From the NCBI RefSeq assembly GCF_002843385.1, contig NZ_MVDE01000004.1:62001-126000 (forward strand): a DNA stretch of 64,000 bases, read 5' to 3'. Of the stretch, positions 36,544 through 45,079 are shown piece after piece. The stretch's first letter is position 1, and the number at the start of each line of letters is the position of its first letter. The position numbers and the translations under genes are program-made. Below the pieces are notes generated by a model. The model saw only the letters and a list, made by a program, of their open reading frames with translations. It ran no database searches and had not been told where the DNA came from. The stretch comes from Labilibaculum manganireducens. Its GTDB lineage: Bacteria > Bacteroidota > Bacteroidia > Bacteroidales > Marinifilaceae.

Positions 36544-36670
36544 AAGAATAACAGATGATATGTAGATTTCCTATTTGTCATTCCTTCGGAATTTTACCCG
36601 CTAACACAAATACAATATTTCAAAAGAACACCACTGAGAACACAAAGTGACACAGAGAAAGAAAAACAAA

Positions 36671-36734
36671 AAAACTCTGTAAACCTCAGTGCACTCCGTG
36701 GTAATATTTTTTTGCCTGCCATTCACCAGATGAA
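36671..36734 (+). repeat. 64-bp direct repeat, copy 1
   Basis: A segment with ACTCCGTGGTAATATTTTTT and TGCCTGCCATTCACCAGATG recurs at 36911-36972 with few changes. Together with the REP copies it shows that the spacer duplicated as a block of about 330 bases. Confidence 0.8.
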
Positions 36735-36795
36735 AAGTAAACTATGAATTGTTTTACTTTAGGTTTTGCTGGGGCAGCATGTGTTTTGATTGAAG

Positions 36796-36898
36796 CACTT
36801 TACCCCAAACCCCTAAAGGGGCTTAAAAGAGCAGTCGGTTTGGAAAGTCCCCTTTAGGGGAAACACAACACAACACAACACAACACAACACAACACAA
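36796..36898. repeat. REP-like element copy 2 with ACACA microsatellite
   Basis: The CCCCTAAAGGGG element is repeated (36796-36860), and an AACAC pentamer microsatellite of about eight units abuts it to 36898. Confidence 0.75.
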
Positions 36899-36910
36899 AG
36901 AAGAAAAGAA

Positions 36911-36972
36911 GACTCTGTGAACCTCTGTGTACTCCGTGGTAATATTTTTTTGCCTGCCATTCACCAGATGAA
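36911..36972 (+). repeat. 64-bp direct repeat, copy 2
   Basis: Second copy of the segment at 36671-36734. No gene lies anywhere in the 36223-37088 spacer. Confidence 0.8.
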
Positions 36973-37088
36973 TGGTTGAACATGGCGCATAAGTAAAAAA
37001 ACAATTCAATTCCCAATTCATATTTTCGATATCAATTTAGATTATGTAGATTTAACTGCACTACAACAAACACTAACAATCGAAAATA

Positions 37089-37517
37089 ATGACAACAGAT
37101 TTAATGATCGTTGAAATGGAAATAGGCATTAAGGCCTACGATATTGATGCAATGGGAATCGTAAGCAATATTGTATACATCAGATGGTTTGAAGATTTAA
37201 GACATTTGTTTCTGGAGAAACACTTTCCATACAATGAAATGATAGCCACCAATATTTCCCCTATTTTAATTAAAACCGAAGTACATTACAGAGTTCCGTT
37301 AACCATTCAGGATCATCCAAGGGGAACATGCAGAATTAAAAATCTGGGATCCAGCAAATGGGAAATGGATTTTGAGATCTTTTCCGGTGATATAATTTAT
37401 TGCAAAGGAAAGCAAACTGGTTGCTTTTACAATCTTGAAAAACAGAGACCGTCATTGGTTCCGGAACGCCTTTTGGAAGCTTACGAAAAGGCTAAATTAC
37501 AAATGCATGACGAATAG
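37089..37517 (+). CDS. acyl-CoA thioesterase of the 4HBT/YbgC type
   Basis: A 142-residue hotdog-fold protein. YDIDAMGIVSNIVYIRWFEDLR is the typical helix segment with the catalytic Asp and the Y-x(3)-W pattern of YbgC/FadM-like thioesterases. It probably hydrolyses acyl-CoA esters in the cytoplasm. The substrate chain length is unknown. It stands before a DUF1697 gene, 40 bases apart. Confidence 0.85.
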   Translation: MTTDLMIVEMEIGIKAYDIDAMGIVSNIVYIRWFEDLRHLFLEKHFPYNEMIATNISPILIKTEVHYRVPLTIQDHPRGTCRIKNLGSSKWEMDFEIFSGDIIYCKGKQTGCFYNLEKQRPSLVPERLLEAYEKAKLQMHDE

Positions 37518-37557
37518 CACAATGATCAAGTTATCTTCTATAAAAACCTGAAGCCTT

Positions 37558-38103
37558 ATGAGTAAAAGAGTAAAGTACATTTCTGTTTTAAGAGGAATAA
37601 ATGTAGGTGGAAAACGTAAAATTCTGATGGCAGATCTTAAAGAATTGTATTCTGAATTGGGGTTTGAAAATTGTATCAGCTACATACAAAGCGGAAATGT
37701 AGTTTTTGAATATCAAAACGTTTCAAATTCTAAGCTAGAAGAAAAATTAGAAGATGCCATCTTGGAAAAATACGGCTTCGAAGTGCCAGTAATCGTGAGA
37801 ACACGAAACGAATGGGAACAATCGGTTCGGGCAAATCCATATACCGATACTCATGAAAAAGAGAATCTTTTTATCACCTTCCTCAGTGAAACTCCAAAAA
37901 CAGAAGTAAGCGAAGCTATCAGTGAATTAAACTTTGAACCGGATCGTTTTCAAATGATCGATAAAGATGTATTTATATACTGCCCGGGGCCGTATCACAA
38001 AACCAAGCTCAGCAATCAGTTTTTCGAATCGAAGCTAAAAGTGAAAGCCACAACACGAAACTGGAATACAGTTCTTAAATTATTAGAACTATCAGCCGAA
38101 TAA
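37558..38103 (+). CDS. DUF1697 domain protein
   Basis: A 181-residue protein with the DUF1697 opening KYISVLRGINVGGKRKI, followed by ADLKELYSELGF and YIQSGNVVFE. The family is widespread, with no established function. It probably shares a transcript with the thioesterase gene upstream. Confidence 0.88.
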   Translation: MSKRVKYISVLRGINVGGKRKILMADLKELYSELGFENCISYIQSGNVVFEYQNVSNSKLEEKLEDAILEKYGFEVPVIVRTRNEWEQSVRANPYTDTHEKENLFITFLSETPKTEVSEAISELNFEPDRFQMIDKDVFIYCPGPYHKTKLSNQFFESKLKVKATTRNWNTVLKLLELSAE

Positions 38104-38248
38104 AATTCACTTTAAATAATTATTCCATACGGCACTCATACATCCCGAAAATCACCCTTCTTATCGAAAAGTGCAAAAAAATAAGTCTTCTTATTGTACC
38201 TATTTCTATTTTAGTTGCCTTAAAACAACACAAGCATAACTCAACAAC

Positions 38249-40756
38249 ATGAAAAGAAATTTATTGACCTTCCTATTCTTAACAATAGGAATAGGATTAT
38301 TTGCCCAGGAAATTCCTGCTGCAAAAGCAAATTATGAATTGGCAGCAAAATTCTCGCCTAACCGACTAAAAAAATTAGTATTCTCGACCAGTGTCAATCC
38401 TCATTGGTTAAAAAACGGTGAAAAATTCTGGTACAACTACAAAACCCCGGAAGGAAACTTCTACTATTTGGTTGATCCGGTAAGCAGTACAAAATCAGAG
38501 CTGTTTAATGCAGTAAAAATGGCCGCTGACATGAGTCGCTTAACGGCAGATCCTTTCGATGCACAGCATTTGGATATCAGCAAATTGAAATTCATTAACA
38601 ATGAAAAAACGATTCAGTTTGAAGTAAAAAGTAAGCTGGTGGAAGAGGAAGAAAAAGACGACGAAAACGGCGATAAGCAGGAAGAGGAAAAAGAGGGCGA
38701 AAAAAAGCAAAAAGCCAAAAAGAAAATGGTTGCCAAAGTTTGGCATTTCGAATATCAAATTGCTTCTAAACAGCTAAATCTGCTGGATGAGTTCGAAAAG
38801 CCTTTGGAGCAAAAAGATTGGGCTTCGGTATCTCCAAATCAGGAATATGTAATTTTTGCAAAACATCACAATTTGTACTGGATGGATGCAGAAAACTATA
38901 AAAAAGCTCAAAAGAATGAAAAAGATTCTACCATTATTGAACATGAGTTAACTACAGATGGCACAGAATATTACAGTTATGGCAGTGGCACTTATGGCAA
39001 AACCAATAAAGAAATAGAAGAAGAAAAAGACAAACGCAAAGCGGCTTATGTTACTTTCTCGGCAGACTCAAAAAAGTTTGCGCTAACCAGAGAAGATGAG
39101 CGCGAAGTAAAAGATCTTTGGGTGATCAACTCCGTGGCTTCTCCACGGCCTACCTTAGAAAGTTACAAATATCATATGCCGGGAGAAAAAGAAGCTCCTC
39201 AATATGAAATTTTGGTTTTCGACTGGGAAAGTAAAAAATCTGTGAAAGTAAAAGCTTCGGCATTTAAAGATCAGACTCTTTCCATTCTAAGAGCTCCCGG
39301 GAAAAAAATGGATGCAGATGATGATTTGCAATTTTCGAAATGGTTATCTGCCGGCAGTGATCTGTTGTATTTCAAGCGTCAGAGCCGTGATATGAAACGT
39401 GTTGATATCTGCACCGCCAACACCTCAACCGGTGAAGTGAAAGTTTTGATTGAAGAGCGTTTAAATACCTATATAGAAACCAGACCATTAGGATTTGTAA
39501 ATAACGGCAGGGAACTGATCCATTGGTCTGAACGCGACGGATGGGCACACTTTTACCTTTACGACGGGGATGGAAATCTAAAAAATCAAATTACATCAGG
39601 CCCTTGGCATTGCGATAGAATTCAGGGAATTGATGAAAAAAACAGAGTTCTTTACTTTACTGGAAATGCCAGGGAAGATGGCGAAGATCCATATTACACT
39701 CACCTTTACAGTGTCAACTTTGATGGTACAGGATTGAAACTTTTGAACAAGGGAAATTTCTCGCATGACGTGAGCTTAAATGATCAAAACCACTACTTTG
39801 TAAACAACTCATCAAGAGTAAATACAGCTCCGGTTTCGGCACTATACAATTCGAAAGGAAGCAAATTAATCGATTTGGAAACCACTGATCTTTCCCGGCT
39901 ATTTGAAACCGGTTATCAATTCCCCGAGCTGTTTAAAGTAAAAGCAGGTGATGGCGTAACCGATATTTATGGAGTGATGTACAAGCCATTCGATTTTGAT
40001 CCGAATAAGAAGTATCCAATTTTAACCTATGTGTATCCGGGACCACAAACCGAAGCCGTTTACAAAAGCTTCTCGACCCGCATGGACAGAGCCGATCGTA
40101 TGGCTCAGTTGGGATTTATTGTCGTAACTCTTGGCAATCGCGGTGGTCACCCTGCCCGTTCGAAATGGTACCACAACTATGGTTATGGCAACCTAAGAGA
40201 CTATGGTTTGGAAGATAAGAAAGTTGGTTTGGAACAATTGGCCGACAGATTTGACTTTATTGATATTACTAAAGTGGGAATTTTTGGTCACTCCGGCGGT
40301 GGATTCATGTCTACAGCGGCCATGTTGGTTTACCCTGATTTCTTTAAAGCAGCAGTTTCGGCAGCAGGAAACCACGACAATAACATCTACAATCGCTGGT
40401 GGAGTGAAACTCATCACGGTGTAAAAGAGGAAATATCCGAAAAAGGAGATACTACTTTCACCTATAAAATTGATGATAATCCAAGCCTGGCAAAAAACCT
40501 GAAAGGAAAGCTTATGATTGTTACCGGCGATATCGATAACAATGTACATCCGGGCAATACAATTCGAATGGCCAATGCCTTGATAAAAGCAAACAAACGA
40601 TTCGATTTCTTCATTTATCCCGGTCAGCGTCACGGATTTGGTGACATGAGCGAATACTCGTTCTGGTTGCGTGGTGAGTATTTTTGCAAATATTTACTTG
40701 GCGATTTTAGAAACAGTGCCGATTATATCGAAATGCAAAACGATAAACCTAATTAA
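38249..40756 (+). CDS. secreted S9 family peptidase (dipeptidyl-peptidase IV type)
   Basis: An 835-residue protein with a signal peptide (MKRNLLTFLFLTIGIGLFAQ), a beta-propeller domain, and a C-terminal alpha/beta-hydrolase. The catalytic residues are Ser682 in GHSGGG, probably Asp763 in GDIDNNVHP, and His795 in RHGFGD. It should cleave dipeptides or peptides in the periplasm or outside. A low-complexity acidic/lysine block at about residues 130-158 (EEEEKDDENGDK and KKQKAKKK) interrupts the propeller. A good terminator follows. Confidence 0.92.
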   Translation: MKRNLLTFLFLTIGIGLFAQEIPAAKANYELAAKFSPNRLKKLVFSTSVNPHWLKNGEKFWYNYKTPEGNFYYLVDPVSSTKSELFNAVKMAADMSRLTADPFDAQHLDISKLKFINNEKTIQFEVKSKLVEEEEKDDENGDKQEEEKEGEKKQKAKKKMVAKVWHFEYQIASKQLNLLDEFEKPLEQKDWASVSPNQEYVIFAKHHNLYWMDAENYKKAQKNEKDSTIIEHELTTDGTEYYSYGSGTYGKTNKEIEEEKDKRKAAYVTFSADSKKFALTREDEREVKDLWVINSVASPRPTLESYKYHMPGEKEAPQYEILVFDWESKKSVKVKASAFKDQTLSILRAPGKKMDADDDLQFSKWLSAGSDLLYFKRQSRDMKRVDICTANTSTGEVKVLIEERLNTYIETRPLGFVNNGRELIHWSERDGWAHFYLYDGDGNLKNQITSGPWHCDRIQGIDEKNRVLYFTGNAREDGEDPYYTHLYSVNFDGTGLKLLNKGNFSHDVSLNDQNHYFVNNSSRVNTAPVSALYNSKGSKLIDLETTDLSRLFETGYQFPELFKVKAGDGVTDIYGVMYKPFDFDPNKKYPILTYVYPGPQTEAVYKSFSTRMDRADRMAQLGFIVVTLGNRGGHPARSKWYHNYGYGNLRDYGLEDKKVGLEQLADRFDFIDITKVGIFGHSGGGFMSTAAMLVYPDFFKAAVSAAGNHDNNIYNRWWSETHHGVKEEISEKGDTTFTYKIDDNPSLAKNLKGKLMIVTGDIDNNVHPGNTIRMANALIKANKRFDFFIYPGQRHGFGDMSEYSFWLRGEYFCKYLLGDFRNSADYIEMQNDKPN

Positions 40757-40784
40757 GTAAAACTCTCTTGGCTTAAAATATTTT

Positions 40785-40821
40785 AAATCCCGATCTGCAA
40801 ATGCATATCGGGATTTTTTTT
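40785..40821. terminator. intrinsic terminator between convergent genes
   Basis: Stem AAATCCCGAT / ATCGGGATTT with a 12-base loop and T-run, between the S9 peptidase gene and the minus-strand DAHP synthase. Confidence 0.85.
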
Positions 40822-40829
40822 GAAGTGTA

Positions 40830-41876
40830 CTATTTTATTTTCCTGCAAAATTCTCTCAATATCCTCTCTGTTGATTCAAAATCAAGACATTCATCAGTCA
40901 CCGAAACTCCATATTTTAGTTCCGATTGATCATCGGGAATACTTTGCTTGCCAAACATCAGGTTACTCTCTACCATAAATCCCATAATGGATTTATTTCC
41001 CCCGGCAATTTGCCCGGCCAGACTGGCTAAAACAATTTCCTGTTTTTGGGCTTTTTTAGAAGAGTTCGCATGACTGCAATCAACCATTATTCTTGGCACA
41101 ATTTGCAGATCTGACAGTTTTTTTTCAATCGCCGCAATGTGTTCTGCTTCAAAATTAGGCTTCTTACCTCCTCGAAGTATAATATGAGTGTTTGGATTTC
41201 CTAAAGTACGAATCACAGCCACTTTTCCTTCAGGATTGATACTCACAAAATTATGTGGAGAGGCAACAGCCTGCATTGCGTTTATGGCAATATCAATATT
41301 CCCATCGGTACCATTTTTAAAACCAACAACCGACGATAAACCACTTGACATGTTTCGGTGACTTTGCGATTCAGTAGTTCGGGCACCAATTGCTGTCCAC
41401 GAAAACAAATCCTGAATATACTGTGGAGTTACAATATCCAAGGCCTCTCCGGCAGCCGGCAGTCCAAGTTCTGCAATATACACCAAAAGCCCGCGGGCCT
41501 GCTTCAAGCCATCCTGAATTTTGCACGAATTATCCAGGTAAGGATCATTTATTAGGCCTTTCCATCCCACTGTAGTTCTGGGTTTTTCAAAATAAATCCG
41601 CATCACAATAAACAAATCCTCTTTTAAATCATCAGCCAGTACTTTTAGTTTTTGAGCATACTCTTTTGCCGATTTAATATCATGAATAGAACAAGGTCCA
41701 ACAATAGCAAGTATTCTCTTATCACTGCCATTTAGTATATTTTTAATCGTAGTCTGTCCTTTATTAACAGTTTCGATGTGTTTTTCGCTAAGCGGATATA
41801 ATTCTTTAAGTTCTATTGGAGTAATAATAGACTGCTCTGCACTCACATTCAAATTCTCTATTCTGGGGTCCATCAT
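40830..41876 (-). CDS. aroG: 3-deoxy-7-phosphoheptulonate synthase, AroG type (class I-alpha)
   Basis: A 348-residue DAHP synthase of the E. coli AroF/G/H type: VGPCSIHD, MRIYFEKPRTTVGWKGL, GEALDIVTPQY, GARTTESQSHR, GFKNGTDG, VDCSHANSSKK. It is the second DAHP synthase in the window, separate from the fused I-beta enzyme. I see no aromatic leader peptide in the 150 bases upstream, so it is probably regulated differently, for example by feedback inhibition. The protein begins MMD; either Met may be used. Confidence 0.93.
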   Translation of the reverse strand: MMDPRIENLNVSAEQSIITPIELKELYPLSEKHIETVNKGQTTIKNILNGSDKRILAIVGPCSIHDIKSAKEYAQKLKVLADDLKEDLFIVMRIYFEKPRTTVGWKGLINDPYLDNSCKIQDGLKQARGLLVYIAELGLPAAGEALDIVTPQYIQDLFSWTAIGARTTESQSHRNMSSGLSSVVGFKNGTDGNIDIAINAMQAVASPHNFVSINPEGKVAVIRTLGNPNTHIILRGGKKPNFEAEHIAAIEKKLSDLQIVPRIMVDCSHANSSKKAQKQEIVLASLAGQIAGGNKSIMGFMVESNLMFGKQSIPDDQSELKYGVSVTDECLDFESTERILREFCRKIK

Positions 41877-42100
41877 GTTCTTTGCTCTTTTAACAGTAAT
41901 CGTAAAATTATCTTACAGCTTGTGAAAATAAGCTTAATTTCTTTGAATGTGAATTTTTAGTGCGACAATACAATCTGATGAAGAGATATTACATATATTA
42001 ATAATTTTATCAATAAAGAATTTCGGTCAATTTTCCGGCAAAACTGACATACACATTAAATAGTATATTTGTAACACGTTTAATCTAAGAATAATTAAAA

Positions 42101-43528
42101 ATGAAAATCTTAATTTTTTCCGTCCTGTTTTCCTTTGTATGCAACTGCGCTTCTGGTCAAATAAATAAAAATAACAGGGTAATAATATTATCGGATATTG
42201 AAGCAGATCCTGATGATACACAATCTTTTGTTCGTCTATTCTTATATTCAAATGATATTGAAATTAAAGGGTTAATTGCTACGACTTCCTGCTGGCTTAA
42301 AAATAATGTCAATCCAGAATCAATCACAAAAATAATTCAAGCCTATTCCAAAGTACAACCCAACCTTATAAAACATGATGTAAATTTCCCGGAAGCTAAA
42401 ACGTTATTTTCATTGGTAAAGAAAGGTTTACCCAAATATGGAATGTCAGGCGTTGGAGAAAAGAAAAACTCAGAAGGTTCAAACTGGATCATAAAAGTGC
42501 TTGAAGAAAAAGATGAACGCCCCTTATGGATTTCAGTATGGGGCGGAGCAAATACACTTGCACAGGCACTTTATCAGATAAAACATACAAAATCTGAAAA
42601 AGAAGCTGCGGAATTAATTAAAAAATTAAGAGTTTATACCATTTCAGATCAGGATGACAGCGGTATTTGGATTCGAAATAATTTTCCTGACTTGTTTTAT
42701 ATTGTCAGTCCGGGCGATGATTATGGAAGTTCAACATGGATTGGCATGAACAGTTTTGTAACTGGAATAAGCAACGAAAAAATCAGCAATACGTGGTTAA
42801 CTAAAAATATTCAGCAAGAACACGGTCCTCTTGGGGCTGTATATCCCGATGTTGCATGGGGAATGGAAGGAGATACTCCGGCATTTCTGCCTTTGATCCC
42901 AAATGGTTTAAATAATTCTGAGCACCCTGAATGGGGTGGCTGGGGTGGCAGATATGAGTATTATAAACCAGACTTTAAAACCCAAAAGAAAGGCAATTCC
43001 GGTGTGCCGTTTGAGCCTGAAACCAGAGAAATATGGACAAATGCTGTGGATAGCTATGTCCCTTACGTTTTGAATGAATATGGAAGAAATGTAAAAATGG
43101 ATACACTAACTTTTAGTGATAATAAAGTTTCATTATGGCGTTGGCGAGATGATTTTCAAAATGATTTCGCCGCAAGAATGGGCTGGTGTACAAAAACATA
43201 TGAAGAAGCCAATCATCCTCCTGTTCCTGTTTTGAGTACACCCGAACAAATCACAGTAAAATCGGGTGAGATATTCGATTTGGATGCCTTTGATACCACC
43301 GACCCCGATGGTGATGGTTTCAGTTTTCTTTGGTTTAACTATCCTGAGGCAGGCACCTATAAAAAATTGATTAAAGTTAATGGAGCCGAAAATGCACATG
43401 GAGCCAATGTTCTGGCCCCAAAAGTTGACAATGAAGAAACAGCTCACTTTATAGTAAGAGTAACAGATAAAGGCGAACCTCAGTTATCAAGGTATAAAAG
43501 GGTAATTGTTAGAATATTGCCAAAATAA
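42101..43528 (+). CDS. secreted DUF1593 / nucleoside-hydrolase-like protein
   Basis: A 475-residue protein with a signal peptide (MKILIFSVLFSFVCNCASGQ). The N-terminal domain has ILSDIEADPDDTQSFVRLFLYS, an Asp-rich calcium-site-like motif as in inosine-uridine nucleoside hydrolases, so it fits the DUF1593 family. The C-terminal part from about residue 380 is an Ig-like domain with DLDAFDTTDPDGD. It is probably a periplasmic or surface glycosidase acting on a nucleoside or glycan; the substrate is unknown. The next gene, a secreted hydrolase, begins 73 bases later. Confidence 0.82.
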   Translation: MKILIFSVLFSFVCNCASGQINKNNRVIILSDIEADPDDTQSFVRLFLYSNDIEIKGLIATTSCWLKNNVNPESITKIIQAYSKVQPNLIKHDVNFPEAKTLFSLVKKGLPKYGMSGVGEKKNSEGSNWIIKVLEEKDERPLWISVWGGANTLAQALYQIKHTKSEKEAAELIKKLRVYTISDQDDSGIWIRNNFPDLFYIVSPGDDYGSSTWIGMNSFVTGISNEKISNTWLTKNIQQEHGPLGAVYPDVAWGMEGDTPAFLPLIPNGLNNSEHPEWGGWGGRYEYYKPDFKTQKKGNSGVPFEPETREIWTNAVDSYVPYVLNEYGRNVKMDTLTFSDNKVSLWRWRDDFQNDFAARMGWCTKTYEEANHPPVPVLSTPEQITVKSGEIFDLDAFDTTDPDGDGFSFLWFNYPEAGTYKKLIKVNGAENAHGANVLAPKVDNEETAHFIVRVTDKGEPQLSRYKRVIVRILPK

Positions 43529-43601
43529 AATGCAGCAACTAACAGAACATTAAAAAAGACCATATAATCTAAATAGTAACCACTAATTTTAAAATGTAAT
43601 A

Positions 43602-44591
43602 ATGATTAGCAAACGAATTTTAGCCACAACATGTATTTTATTTTCCTTTTTGTTGGGAATGGCTCAAACCAAGAGTAACCCCTCCTTCCCTGTGGATACA
43701 TCCTACACCTTAAATCACCAATATCAGAAATACAAAAAGCACTTTCCTTATTTAATTCCTGCAAGAGATGAGACACCTTCTGGTGTATTAGACGAAAGAG
43801 ATGTTGTTTATACAACAATTGAAAATACAAAGTTTGGTAAACGAGATTTGCATGCAGATCTTTTCCGACCGGAAAAGGAAGGCAAATATCCGGTTTTAGT
43901 GCTTGTGCACGGCGGAGCATGGCGAGCAGGTAATAAATCATTACTGGTACCCATGGCTCAGAAAATTGCAGAAAAAGGTTTTGTTACTGTAGCTGTCGAA
44001 TATCAATTGGCTTTAGAAGCTCCTTATCCGGCAGCTGTTCACAACATTAAAGCCGCAATTCGATGGCTGCGCGCCAATGCCGAAAAATACAATATTGACC
44101 CGCAAAAAATTGCCATTACCGGTTGCTCTGCAGGTGGACATCTGGCTTCATTAGTGGGTGTAACCAATGGTCTTGAACATTTCGAAGGGACAATGGGGAA
44201 TGAATCTTTCTCAAGTTCAGTTCAAGCCATTATTGACATTGATGGAGTAATTAATTTTCTGGCTCCCGCTTCTCTAAATATCAAAAGATCATCCAAATCG
44301 CCGGATGTTCAGTGGATAGGAGGCAGTTATAGCGAAACTCCTGATACCTGGAAAGAAGTATCGCCAATTTACTGGGCCAATGAGAATACGGTTCCCTTTT
44401 TATTTATCAATAGCGGCTACTCAAAATATCATGCCGGACAAGATGAGCTAATTGGTATACTTAATGAATTTGGAATCTACAACGAAGTGCACAAATTCAA
44501 CGTTAAAATGCATACTTTCTGGTTATTCCATCCCTACATTGATGGAACTGTTGAATACATGGCTGATTTTATGAACAAGATATTTAAATAG
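43602..44591 (+). CDS. secreted alpha/beta hydrolase (acetyl-esterase/BD-FAE-like)
   Basis: A 329-residue protein with a signal peptide (MISKRILATTCILFSFLLGMAQ). The oxyanion motif is VHGGAWRAG and the nucleophile is Ser176 in TGCSAGGH. The His is probably in VKMHTFWLFHP. The sequence fits esterases that deacetylate carbohydrates in polysaccharide-use loci. It is downstream of the DUF1593 gene on the same strand, so both may serve extracellular glycan breakdown. Confidence 0.85.
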   Translation: MISKRILATTCILFSFLLGMAQTKSNPSFPVDTSYTLNHQYQKYKKHFPYLIPARDETPSGVLDERDVVYTTIENTKFGKRDLHADLFRPEKEGKYPVLVLVHGGAWRAGNKSLLVPMAQKIAEKGFVTVAVEYQLALEAPYPAAVHNIKAAIRWLRANAEKYNIDPQKIAITGCSAGGHLASLVGVTNGLEHFEGTMGNESFSSSVQAIIDIDGVINFLAPASLNIKRSSKSPDVQWIGGSYSETPDTWKEVSPIYWANENTVPFLFINSGYSKYHAGQDELIGILNEFGIYNEVHKFNVKMHTFWLFHPYIDGTVEYMADFMNKIFK

Positions 44592-44635
44592 AGTCATAGA
44601 CAATTCGTTTTATTTCAACTTATAAATATCCTTCT

Positions 44636-44784
44636 AAAAGAGGAAGTCCAAAAAGTAATGTCTTGTATCGGACTGTCATGTTGAGCGAAATCGAGACATC
44701 TGTTTTTCAAAGTGAAAGATTCTTCGTCCCGATTCATCGGGATCAGAATGACAATAAAAATGAACTTTTCGGACATCCTCTTTT
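44636..44784. mobile_element. MITE-like element, copy B
   Basis: Terminal inverted repeats AAAAGAGGAAGTCCAAAAAGT and ACTTTTCGGACATCCTCTTTT match at 19 of 21 positions, 149 bases end to end. The interior has no ORF and resembles the element at 33271-33401. The rest of the 44592-45079 spacer is AT-rich with no gene seen. Confidence 0.65.
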
Positions 44785-45079
44785 TTCTTCTGTTTGTTAT
44801 TTGTTTCAGCAACCATAAGTTTATAAAGATTCTAAACAAATAAAATCTTCCTCCAAAAGCCCAATACTTTCAAGCTCAAAGCTCTAATCCGTAATCTGCA
44901 AAAAATCAAAATCAGCAATAAAACACGAATATCTCAAACCATACATCTAGATATCTGAATATTATTCTTTAAATTAGATAATTAACAAAAGAAAACTGAA
45001 TGATTGACATTTACTTTTCTTAAACAGATTGTATTTGAATTACATACAAACCGACACATACTCTAAATTCAAATAAATT

